18,345 nt of DNA from positions 1-18,345 of the forward strand of contig JAPTJF010000720.1 of assembly GCA_029339195.1 (NCBI GenBank), in the 5' to 3' direction. The stretch comes from Micractinium sp. NFX-FRZ (lineage: Eukaryota; Chlorophyta; Trebouxiophyceae; Chlorellales; Chlorellaceae). The notes beneath the pieces are model-generated. The model searched no databases. It had not been told where the DNA came from and worked only from the letters and a program-made list of their open reading frames with translations. The position numbers were made by a program, and so were the translations under genes. Below are positions 1 through 8,168 of this stretch, piece after piece. Numbering within the stretch: position 1 is the stretch's first letter; every line of letters starts with the position of its first letter.

Positions 1-829
1 CGTCACCCCTTCCCGCTGCACTCCCCTCCCGCCTCCCTGCGCCTGCGCTGCATTTCTGCTGACCAACGCCCCCCTGCTGCCTGATCCTTGCCATTAACCT
101 CATCCTACTTTGCCTTTGCACTTCTTTGAGCCGTTGCCATGGCCTCGCCCTGGCGACAGCGCTTTCAGCGCTTCAAGCGCTTTAAGCGCTGCCACCGGGG
201 CAGAGGAGGCAGCGGGTGGCTAGTCTCACCCTAGTGTAGCCCTAGCAGACCCTAGTATTGCAGAGCTAGGGGTGTGGCTAGGGGTGGCGTGCTAGGGGTC
301 AAAACCCTAGTGCTGGTCTCACTTGGGTGTGCTAGGGGTGTGCTAGAGGCGGGTTAGGGGGGCGGCTAGGGGTGGACTAGGGGGTGCCCCCCCTAGCGCA
401 AGTCGTGCTAGGGGTGCGTGCTAGGGGGACCGGGCCCTAGCACACCCCTGGCATCCCATCCCTAGCAGCCAAAACTAGAGGCGTGCTAGGGGTGTGCTAG
501 CCCAGTTCAGTCCCCTTAGTGATGGAGGGCAGACAGCAGCCTAGCATGCAGGCAGGCAAGGGACTGTGGTGTTTGTGTGGTGGAGGTGGTGGTGGGGCCC
601 GCCCCGGGGCTAACACAGTATATGTTTGGGTGCCTGGAAACCAGGTTTATAGGCTTAAGTATTTGTAGGGTTGATAGCTAGCACCTATGAAACTTATTGT
701 TATCCAACATTGAATCCAATGCATGCACGCTGATACTGCGTGTCATGCTTGCAGCCCGCCAGTGCAAGCCTCAAGGCTTCCACTCACGTATAGTTGGCGA
801 CACCGTTCTGCCGCTCCGTGACATGTGTG
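1..829. other. Non-genic left flank, downstream of the minus-strand secreted-protein gene
   Basis: No coding region that I can support. The stretch holds a degenerate CTAGGGG repeat (described separately). Before it lies an AGCGCTT-rich palindromic run near 160-190. The unique sequence from about 520 to 829 would be the 3' untranslated and downstream region of the minus-strand gene that stops at 830. I did not find a clear algal TGTAA polyadenylation signal on the minus strand here, so the transcript end is not placed. Confidence 0.5.
227..502. repeat. Degenerate CTAGGGG/CCCCTAG minisatellite
   Basis: About twenty CTAG cores, most extended to CTAGGGGTG or its complement CACCCCTAG, with variable spacers such as GTGTG and CGG. 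Both orientations are present, so the tract is imperfectly self-complementary. It is not a canonical plant or algal telomere (TTTAGGG), although the CTAGGGG core is close to one. It is probably a local satellite or a decayed telomere-like sequence. Function unknown. Confidence 0.75.
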
Positions 830-2700
830 TCAGATTAACCTCTGTTCAAGTGCCGCAGGTGGGCGCTTGCAATGCAAGCCCGCCGTTTCTGGCGAGTGCT
901 CCAGGCTAGCAGCCGTGGCTTGTCTCCAAACCTCGTCAGCGGGCCGGCTTTGTTTCCAAAAGATGTGTAGCTGCAGCGCTGTTGGATTGCTTTCATCGTT
1001 ATAGGTTCCAACAGCGAACCAATACCACTGACCAGCGTTGCAGAGGGGGTCGGGTGGAGGGGGCAGAGGCGCACGGTGAAGCAGGCGGCACACAGGGTGG
1101 GGGGTGCATGGCGCAACGCGCAGGCGAGGCAGCAGCAGGACGAGCTGGCAGCGGCAAGGGGGAGCAGCGCACAGCAGCTTTGGTGCATCAGAGGTGCACC
1201 AAGCTTGGCAGCTGTGGAAAGGTGGGAGGCACAGCACACACAACACAGCGCACCCGGTCTTGAACGACTGTGACCTCGACGTATGGAGAGTAATAGAAGT
1301 CGCAGGCATTAAATCCGGTATCAAATCCGGCTGGGCAGGGGCAGAATGAATACCAGGCGTTGTCGTCAAGCCAGAAAGAGTAATCATCAACGTCATCGTT
1401 GCCTCTGCGGGACGTGGGCAAGCGGGGTTCCACGAGGTTTGAGGGAGGGCAGCAGGAGAGCGATAAGTCAAAGCAGCAGCGGGACTCGCGCTGACTGGGG
1501 AGCCAGCGGTGCACCGGCAGTCACCTGCCCACCGGCTGGCCAAGCACTCTGGCAGCAGCTGGGTTGAAGCATTTGGTACAAGATTCTGCCCAATCCAATT
1601 GCCTGGCACGCTTGGCGCCCAGAGCGGGGCTACATGGCAGGTGCAAGTGCAGCGGTGGGCACCTGCCGCCAGCCGCCCTCGCCTCACTCCCGCACCATGC
1701 CCCTCTGCTGTTCACAGCAGCCCCGTGCATAACCACTGCGTGTCATCCCGCGCGTCGCTCATCGCTGCCCCAGCCCCTGGCCCTGACAACAACCGAGCAA
1801 GGCACTCACCCAACGCATTGGCTGCTCCCTACAGAGGTGGGACTGCTGGATGCATACACAAGTAGCACTGCATCGCCAACACTGCAAGGAGCGGGCACCA
1901 GAGCAGGAACCACACCCAAATCAGGGAGGCAGCGGCATAGGTGGTGGCCCCTGCCCAAAAGGTGGCCAGGCCGCCCGCACTGTGTGCGGGAACCGGGCAC
2001 AACCGCTCAGCTGCCACAGGACACATGCCACGCTGCCTTGCTCAACCTGGCCTCCCACGCTGCATGCTGCCCCGACTTCCTCCTCTGCTACCTTCCCCCT
2101 AGATCTGCTGCCTCCCACGGGCCAGACAGGCTGCATTAGTGTCGCTGGCCACAACATCACACAACTCACTGTGCTGGCACACCTACCGCAAGTAGCCGCA
2201 TGCGGTGGCCACTATGGTGCCGCTGCGGGTGGCCTTCCAGGTAAGAATGGCATTTCTATCCGTCTGCACCTCATTACCTAACGCATCCTTGCAGATTGCA
2301 GGCGGCGGCTGGTTGGCAAAGCTGGAATCCTGCAAGCGGGCCATGGGTAGAGCAGGGCAGCGCAGGAGCGTGTGGACCCGGCGCAAGAACCTGGGCTCCT
2401 GTTTGAGAAGGAGGCGGCAGTGGCGGAGAGCACGCCGTTGTGTGTTGGGTATGCATTGACATGCAAGCTGGCCGGTGGGACTGAGCAGAGGGCAGCCTGT
2501 GTGGCATGCAGTGCCGGCGCTGTGTGCTGGAGGGGGTGGGAGGGGCGGCGCTCTTGCCTCGCTGCTGCTGCTCCTGCTGCTGCTCCGCCCCCCGTCTCTT
2601 CCGTCCCAAGCCGGCCCTCTGCCCGAGCCTGCCGTGCATGCCGCCTTAGGGGCCCCTCTCTCACCGTGATCAAGGGCGACAGGTAGGGAAGGTCACAGCT
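830..2700 (-). other. C-terminal PPC-like domain block, exon 9 end to exon 13
   Basis: Joining the exons gives the order VCGQTSCDLPYLSPLIT, then WKATRSGTIVATACGYLR, then VGDAVLLVYASSSP with SSQCVG, then GNDDVDDYSFWLDDN with WYSFCPCPAG and YVEVTVVQDR, then YWFAVGTYNDESNPTALQL. The layout matches the beta-strand order of PPC-type domains: an aromatic strand, SGTIVATACG, a D-x-hydrophobic strand, Cys before an NDD acidic turn, and a final Y-x-hydrophobic-VG strand. The NDDVDD turn could bind calcium. About 40 residues follow before the stop. The domain assignment is by eye. Confidence 0.55.
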
Positions 2701-5700
2701 TGTCTGTCCGCACACGAGAAAGGGGTTGCTCCAGGAGGATGAGGGCAGGGAAGGGGTTGCGGGAGGTGGGGGAGCAGGAGAAGGGGAGGGGGGAGGAGAA
2801 GGGGGTCGGGGACGTGGAGGAGGTGGCCGAGGCGGAGGGGAGGGGGGAGAAGGGGGAGCAGGAGAAGGGGGTGGGGGAGGTGGCGGAGGTGGGGGAGGTG
2901 GCGGAGGCGGAGGGGAGGGGGGAGCAGGAGGAGGGGGTGGGGGAGGTGGGGGAGGTGACGGAGGTGGAGGGGAGGGGGGAGAAGGGGGAGCAGGAGAAGG
3001 GGGTGGGGGAGGCGGGGAAGGCGGCGGAGGTGGAGGGGAGGGGGGGGAAGGGGGAGCAGGAGAAGGGGGAGGTGGGGGAGGGGAGGGGGGAGGCGGGCGT
3101 GGAGGCCTGGGGGATGGAGGGGCTGGAGCCGGGCTGGGTGGCGGGCGAGGCCTGCATAGCACACAGCAGGAAGGCAGGCTCTGGTCAGGCTCAGAAGGGC
3201 GTGATCGTTACCATGCGTAGTTATAGCAGTCGGTGCATGGTAAGAACGATTCCACGGGCTGGGGCTTGCCGTGCGCTGTGCATGCCGTTCCCTGGCCGAA
3301 ACCCACAGGGCGTGGAGGCACCCCGCAGTGGCTTACCCCTCTGTCACGACATGCTGCCTTGCTGAGCGCAGCACTCAACTGCGGCGCACGTTTCGGCCTG
3401 CTGCAGCACTGCCCAGCAATGCAAGCAGCGCAAGGAGTGCGACTCACGCCTGGGTGGTGCGTGGGGGAGGTGGTGGCGGGGGAGAGGGCGAGGGCGGACG
3501 GGGAGGAGGGGGTGATGGGAGGGGGGGGCGCGGGGGTGGCGCTGGTGGCCGTGGGCTGATTTGGCATAGGGGGGGGTGGGAGGAAAGGGGTGGTCCTCAA
3601 ATGTCGGGCTTGTGCTGAAGCACAGGTCAGTGGCCAGAGTACATGGGTGCATGTGGCTGCCCATGTCGGACCGTGTTTTGCAGCAGCGTTGGCCAAACAA
3701 CAGGGAGCATGCAGGGCTGCTCGTACTATATGGGCAGGTGCAGAACAGGTAGCCACAGCACACAAAGCAGCCGCATGCCACCTGGCCAGGGACAGGAACA
3801 AACAACAGCAGCACCGCACGCCAGCCCGGGCCAGCTGATGCCAGCCAGCCCTTCCTGCCTGCCAGCAAGGCAAAGATGGCAGAAGCACAGCTGTTTGTGT
3901 GTGCAATGGGAGGCCTGACCTGGGGGGAGGGGGCGGTGATGGCCGAGGCGGGCGGGGAGGCGGGGAAGGTGGTGGCGGGGGGCGAGGGGACGGTGGTTTT
4001 GGCGGCGGCATCACTGGCGGCGGTGAGGGGGAGGGAGGGCGCGGGAAGGGAGGGGGCGATGCCGGGGGCGGCGGAGGGGGCTTAGGCTTGGGGTGAGAGT
4101 GCTGAGCCTGAGGGCTTGGGGGCGGGGGAGGAGAGGGCCTGCGGGTGGCAGGGAGAGGCCGAGGCAGTCGGATGCAGTACAGGCTGGCGAGCTGGCATAT
4201 GGCACAGACGCAGTGTCTGGGTGGTCAGCCTAGGCCTGTGAGGGACAGGCTACATTGTGCTGTGATGTGCTGTGGCTGTGCTGAGCGCAGCGCTCATCTG
4301 CAGCACATGTCTGCAGCACAGGCCTGGCTTGGCACAGCACTGCCCAGCAATGCAACCAGCGCCGGCAGCCCAACTCACGCCTGGATGGTGCGCGGTGGTG
4401 ACGGTGGCGGGGGAGAGGGCAAGGCGGGGCGGGGTGGAGGTGGGGATGGGCTCGGAGGCCGGGTGGAGGCCGATGGCGGGCGGGGGCTGACGCAGCACAA
4501 TGGAAAGTGGAGGGAGGCTGTTTGCATAAAGAGCAAGCGCTTGCTTCAACTCGAGGACAGGGTCAGGCCAGGGCACTGGACCCGTCACTGCTCACCACAA
4601 ACTATGTATGCCACACAGCTGGGCAACGCACGCACAGCAGCAGCAGGGGGCAGATACATGGCAGCAGCAGCAATGGCGGCCAGCCCACGCCGCCTGCCAG
4701 CGGCACAGCAATGGACAGCAAAGGCCAGCAATGGAAGGCCTGACCTGGGCGGAGGGAGAGGGGATGGCAGAGGGGGGCGGGGAGGTGGAGGAGGTGGCGA
4801 GGGCGGGGGAGGAGACGGGGGTTGCGGTGGCGGCATCACCGGAGGCAGCGAAGGCCGAGGCTTTGGGGGTGGAGGGGAGGGGGGCGCTGGTGGCAGAGGA
4901 GGAGCGGGGCTGCGGGTTGCAGGGAGAGGCAGAGGCAGGGGAATGTTGGGCACGACAGTGCTGTGCGATTGGCAGACATTTTTCTAACAGTGGGCTGCCA
5001 GCGATTGGCAGGCATTTTTCTAACAGTGGTGAATAGCCTGTTTGCGCTTGGGCAGCACCGGAACTTTCAGCAGCAGCAGCTGCCGCCTGGCCGCGCCTGT
5101 GCTAACTAGCTGCCAGGTTATATGATTGGTGCTGCGCTGTGCTGTGCTGTGGCTGCACGCTCCTATGCTGTGCTGTGCTGTGCTGCGCTGTGCTACAGCG
5201 CTGTCGCATGCGCTGAGCCACGCTGCCATGTGCGTCTCTGTGACAGCCAGAGTGGCCTGTGCGGCAGATGTGCAGCCTAGTTCAGTTGCCGGCATAAGTT
5301 AAATCCCTGGCAAGCCCAGCTGGCCTTCTTGTCACCTTGGTGGCGGCGGGCGGGGCGGCGGGCTTCGAGGGGGCCGCGGTGAGGGGGATGGTGGTGGTGG
5401 TGATGGCGGCGGCGGCTTGGGCCGAGGGCTGCACAGGGACGGGGGTGGGGGGTCCGGTTAGGCAGTGCGTTTGGCGTGCATGCCAACTTGCTGAATGAAG
5501 CGTGCTTTGGCAACTTGCTGAATGAAGCGTGCTTCAGCAAGGTAGAACCCTGGCCGGCCTCAATCAATAGGGACACCCGGCAGAGCCAGGTCTGGCACCA
5601 AGCGCTGCCGCCTGTTGAGCAGTGGCATGCACCAACGCACGGCCGCCTGGCCACTGGCAAGAACATGCATGCCTGATGCTGGCTGCTGGTGCCCACTGAT

Positions 5701-6799
5701 GACAGGTAGTGTGAATGATCAAGTTGCACGAGTGAAACCACTGTTGGAGGGGCACCTACTTTGGAGGAGGGCGGGGCGGGAATGGAGGGCGGGGCCTCAG
5801 GCCGCCGGTCATTGTTGTGGCTTGCTGCAGTGCGCGGCTGCTGTGAGGGATGCCCGTCTTGCGGCCATGGGCCGCCCTGCAGGGTGCAAGCATGACAGGC
5901 AGGCAGGTTTTGCACATTAGTGCCAAGCCGCGTGTTTGGCGTCTGCCAAAGCATGTGCAGCGAAGCCAGGTGCATTTCAAATGGCAGGGATGCACCATTG
6001 ATGGGGAGAGGCATGGCCAGACTGGCTGCTGCTCAGGCACCAGCCAATCACAGGTGGCAGCGCAGAAGAAGAAGAAGAAGAAGAAGAAGAAGAAGAAGAA
6101 GAAGAAGAAGAAGAAGAAGGAGAAGAAGAATACGCCCTTGGGCGTGGGTTGAGGGAGCCAGCTGAGGTGTGGGCGCCCAGGTGGCAGCGCAGCATCCAGA
6201 TTATGAGTAGGTGCATGCAGGGCGCCTTGGTATGCACGGTGCTCTTTTGCTTTTGTGGGTTGACAGTCTGATAAACAAAGTGCGACAAGACACCTGACGA
6301 GCGGCCCCCACAACTGCAAATCGCGGGGGGGACACACAGCAGGCTGGACGGATGCAGCGGGCTGACAGGGAACAAGGGTAAGGCTGACAGGCACCTTGTG
6401 CAAATGAGCTCACCCTGTGTGAGGATGGGGTGGGGAAGCTTCCCATACTTCAGCTGCAGCTCACCTGTGGGACGAGCCAGAGACATCGGCGCCAGACACC
6501 AGGTTGCCTGCAGAGGATAAAGGCGACGCGCATGCTCATGCCAGAAGCTACGTGAGTGGCAGCGCACTGTGAGACAGGGGCAGCCTCCCAGTGTGCAGCC
6601 ACGTGGGGAAGACTCCATTGGTGCCATGGGCTGCTGGTGTCATGGGCTGCTCGTGTCCTGGGCATTTGCGCAGGACTGCCTGCGATGGGCATGCCGCCGA
6701 GCACCCCGTCGCACTGAGCATTCGGCTTTGTACATATCATTGCTGGAGTGGCTTACCTGCCATCGCCAGCACCAGCAGCAGCGCAAGTTGGGTGAGCAT
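830..6799 (-). CDS. Predicted secreted Pro-rich protein with C-terminal PPC-like domain, 13 exons, 621 aa
   Basis: Exons, in minus-strand order: 6799-6757, 6507-6465, 5795-5760, 5428-5336, 4909-4745, 4486-4379, 4138-3920, 3555-3448, 3151-2665, 2329-2187, 1881-1810, 1404-1254 and 1027-830. Each boundary has GT/AG, phases agree throughout, and the total is 1866 nt ending in TGA at 832-830. The product begins with a hydrophobic signal peptide. Residues about 29-400 are Pro-rich (SPPPP, PPPRP), as in hydroxyproline-rich algal wall and pherophorin-type proteins. Residues about 403-580 form a Cys-containing beta-rich domain. The likely site of action is the extracellular matrix or cell wall. Exons 9-13 and the Pro-rich exons are well supported. 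The links from exon 1 through 2 to 3 are the weakest, and an extra exon in the 669-base second intron is possible. The exact family is not recognised, and substrate or partner is unknown. Confidence 0.7.
3440..4915 (-). repeat. Tandem duplication of a two-exon Pro-rich cassette
   Basis: Exon pair 4909-4745 plus 4486-4379 and exon pair 4138-3920 plus 3555-3448 share the same internal order, the same splice junction sequences and a 108-nt second exon. Intronic similarity continues past the exons: the plus-strand string CTGAGCGCAGC followed by CACTGCCCAGCAATGCAA occurs near 3363 and 4279. The offset between copies is about 0.8-0.9 kb. Confidence 0.7.
4965..5030. repeat. 36-bp tandem duplication
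   Basis: Two copies starting at 4965 and 5001, beginning GCGATTGGCAG and containing CATTTTTCTAACAGTGG. They differ at only a couple of bases. They lie in the intron between exons 4 and 5 of the minus-strand gene. Confidence 0.85.
5129..5202. repeat. GCTGT pentanucleotide microsatellite, interrupted
   Basis: Runs of GCTGT with GCTGC variants, interrupted once by GGCTGCACGCTCCTAT. The tract is intronic in the minus-strand gene. The same pentamer recurs in an intron of the plus-strand phosphatase gene near 14931-14966. Confidence 0.8.
5484..5537. repeat. 27-bp tandem duplication
   Basis: CAACTTGCTGAATGAAGCGT plus CTT is repeated at 5484-5510 and 5511-5537, with differences only at the end of the unit. 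It lies in the intron between exons 3 and 4 of the minus-strand gene. Confidence 0.85.
6064..6130. repeat. GAA trinucleotide microsatellite
   Basis: Eighteen uninterrupted GAA units (6065-6118), one GGA, then three more GAA units. On the sense strand of the minus-strand gene it reads TTC and lies in the second intron, well upstream of the acceptor at 5796. In the other orientation it merely translates to Lys, Arg or Ser runs and is not coding. Confidence 0.95.
6259..6653 (-). repeat. Repeat copy 1 (left inverted-repeat arm), contains exon 2 of the secreted-protein gene
   Basis: The stretch is reverse-complementary to about 7770-8133. Shared landmarks include the exon core GGCGCCGATGTCTCTGGCTC, the string CACGTAGCTTCTGGCATG, and CCGCTGCATC with CAGCCTGCTGTGTGTCCC. 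This copy carries an intact acceptor (TCTGCAG) and donor (CAGGTGAGC) around the 43-base exon at 6507-6465. Confidence 0.8.
6757..6799 (-). other. Exon 1 of the secreted-protein gene: start codon and signal peptide
   Basis: ATG at 6799-6797 (context CACCATGC) opens MLTQLALLLVLAMAG, a short polar start plus a continuous hydrophobic core ending in small residues. This is a textbook signal peptide, with likely cleavage around AMA-G. The exon stops at a strong donor (GTAAGC) in phase 1. That fits the next exon (6507-6465), which has a good acceptor (CTCTGCAG) and adds two bases to complete Gly, then NLVSGADVSGSSH. Confidence 0.6.
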
Positions 6800-7205
6800 G
6801 GTGCCCGCAGCCTGCAAGTTGGGGAGCCTTGGCGTGCCTGTGTGTGTATCTGTGCGCGGCCCTGGAGGGGCCATGGTGGTTGTCGAGGAAAATCTGGCCC
6901 AGTTGCCGTGCCTCTGCGGCGTTTTGCACACGTGTGTACGACATGTGTACCCTGCCACGCTGGCAACCTTAGAAACCTCAGCCAATGCCGTCGGACCCCA
7001 ATCTGAGCTCGCTTCCTCGCGGTTGTTGAGCAGCCCCTTCAAAAGGTTACGTGCCGAGAAAAGGAGGTGGACAGCAAGTTCAGATCGATCAAAATCGGGA
7101 CGTCACTGGGTGTGCGAGTGTGCTCGTACTCGTGTACTCGTGAGTAGGCCCGCCCCTTCTCGGCCATGGGATTTCTATTAACTACTTTGCTTTGGTGCTG
7201 TTACA

Positions 7206-7354
7206 GTCTGATTTCCGCAAACATAGTGCGACACAGACCCCTGGACAGCGGGAGGCGCGAGGATTGCAAAACAGGGAAAAGGAGCGGCGGGACACACAGC
7301 AGGCTGGACGGATGCAGCGGGCTGACAGGGAACACGGGGAAGGCAGACAAGCAC
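7206..7354 (-). repeat. Repeat copy 3, partial, same orientation as copy 1
   Basis: Direct repeat of about 6266-6390. Both contain GTCTGAT, then AGTGCGACA, then GGGACACACAGCAGGCTGGA with CGGATGCAGCGGGCTGACAG. Only the end distal to exon 2 is present. The copy lies upstream of the gene's start. Confidence 0.8.
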
Positions 7355-7381
7355 AAGCAACGGTCCCCCCGGGGGGTGGGC

Positions 7382-7440
7382 TTTTGGGCTATTGGGCTAC
7401 CGTGCGGGTGGTGGGCTATTGGGCTATCGCGCGGGCGGTA
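7382..7440. repeat. Short tandem repeat with GGGCTATTGGGCTA units
   Basis: GTGGGC..GGGCTATTGGGCTAC and GTGGGCTATTGGGCTATC are two near copies of a unit of about 28 bases, each followed by a CG-rich GCGGG run. No function is suggested. Confidence 0.6.
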
Positions 7441-7563
7441 CTGCCGGTGAGAAGAGAGGCGGGGACAAACAGTGAACCTGCCCACGCAATGCCACACCCC
7501 ATGGCCGCAGCTTGTGCATAGACGGGTGCCGGCCCAGAAAGCACAAACAGTGGCTGCCAACTT

Positions 7564-7760
7564 ATGCGGCTCATGTGTGAAGCCTTAGCGCGGTGGCGCA
7601 CAGGCTCCCACTGGGGCGCCGAGGAGTTGGGCAGATGGCAGCACATCCTCGGACTCCGAACCAGCGCCTGTGCCCGCACTGCGGCGTTAGTACAGGGACA
7701 GTACATAGAATGGGGGGTCTGCTTGCTCCAAATCAGCCCGCTGCAGCGCCTGAGCGTCGT
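7564..7760 (+). pseudogene. Fragment of a LINE-type ORF2 C-terminus
   Basis: One frame reads LARWRTGSHWGAEELGRWQ and, after a frame change, NQRLCPHCGVSTGTVHRMG. The pattern LARxRxGSHxLxxExGRW, followed shortly by RxCPHCG, is the usual tail of L1-like retrotransposon ORF2 proteins in green algae. It lies upstream of the reverse-transcriptase fragment in the same orientation, so the expected order is broken. Either two separate insertions or a rearrangement would explain this. It is non-functional as it stands. Confidence 0.5.
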
Positions 7761-7769
7761 TATGCCAAA

Positions 7770-8133
7770 TGGCAGCCCATGACACCAGCGGAGTCTTCCC
7801 CAGTGCACCACGTGGCTGCACACTGGGAGGCTACCCCTGTCTCTGTGCAGTGCGCTCCCACTCACGTAGCTTCTGGCATGCGCATGCGCGTCACCTTTAT
7901 CCTCTGCAGGCAACCTGGTGTCTGGCGCCGATGTCTCTGGCTCGTTCCGCAGATGGGCTGCAGCTGGAGTAGGGGAAGCTTCCCCACCCCTGGGCCATCC
8001 GTACACCGGGTGAGCTCACTTGCACTGGGTGCTTGTCTGCCTTCCCCGTGTTCCCTGTCAGCCCGCTGCATCGGTTCAGCCTGCTGTGTGTCCCCCCGCC
8101 TCATTTCCCTGCCAGTGTTTGCAGTCCTGCACC
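7770..8133 (+). repeat. Repeat copy 2 (right inverted-repeat arm) with a decayed copy of exon 2
   Basis: Reverse complement of copy 1, with many small differences. The exon-2 equivalent is at 7910-7952. It keeps the acceptor (CTCTGCAG) and the same 43-base length, but the donor now reads ATGGGC instead of GTGAGC, so it could not splice normally. No copy of the signal-peptide exon is visible before it on the plus strand. Confidence 0.8.
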
Positions 8134-8165
8134 GGCACCGGCACCGGCACCGGCACCGGCACAGC
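8132..8165. repeat. CACCGG hexanucleotide repeat
   Basis: About five units of CACCGG at the junction between repeat copy 2 and the reverse-transcriptase fragment. It may mark the 5' truncation point of the retroelement. Confidence 0.9.
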
Positions 8166-8168
8166 GGG

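Larger units (their letters stand above)
2665..5795 (-). other. Pro-rich spacer block, exons 3-9 of the secreted-protein gene
   Basis: Seven exons of 36, 93, 165, 108, 219, 108 and 487 nt. In the one frame compatible with splicing they encode almost only Pro with Ser, Arg, Ala and a few other residues. Each starts one base before a codon. Exons 3-8 end after two bases of a codon, so they can be gained or lost without shifting frame. The donors at 3447 and 4378 are both GTGAGT, and those at 3919 and 4744 are both GTCAGG. The last exon ends its Pro run and continues into SWSNPFLVCGQTSCDL, the start of the C-terminal domain. Ser-Pro and Pro-Pro runs of this kind are usual sites of hydroxylation and O-glycosylation in algal matrix proteins. 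Confidence 0.72.

Noticed and set aside
139..234. Small open frame starting ATGGCC, with Arg/Lys/Phe repeats (QRFQRFKRFKR)
   Set aside because: Only 31 codons, made by a short AGCGCTT repeat, with no splice or domain support.
2277..2330. Alternative donor GTAATG at 2277 splitting exon 10 into two exons
   Set aside because: The downstream acceptor before CGGCACC would put an immediate stop in frame, whereas reading through gives a good domain sequence.
2278..3162. A 294-codon minus-strand open frame as a single gene
   Set aside because: Only 3151-2665 is supported as an exon. Beyond the donor at 2664 the frame reads intron and overlaps the next exon in another frame.
3440..5030. CRISPR-like array from the spaced repeats
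   Set aside because: Units are of unequal length, are explained by duplicated exons and introns, and lie in a eukaryotic gene.
5756..6627. Minus-strand open frames running through the TTC repeat (poly-Phe or poly-Ser)
   Set aside because: The homopolymer translation comes from the microsatellite inside an intron.
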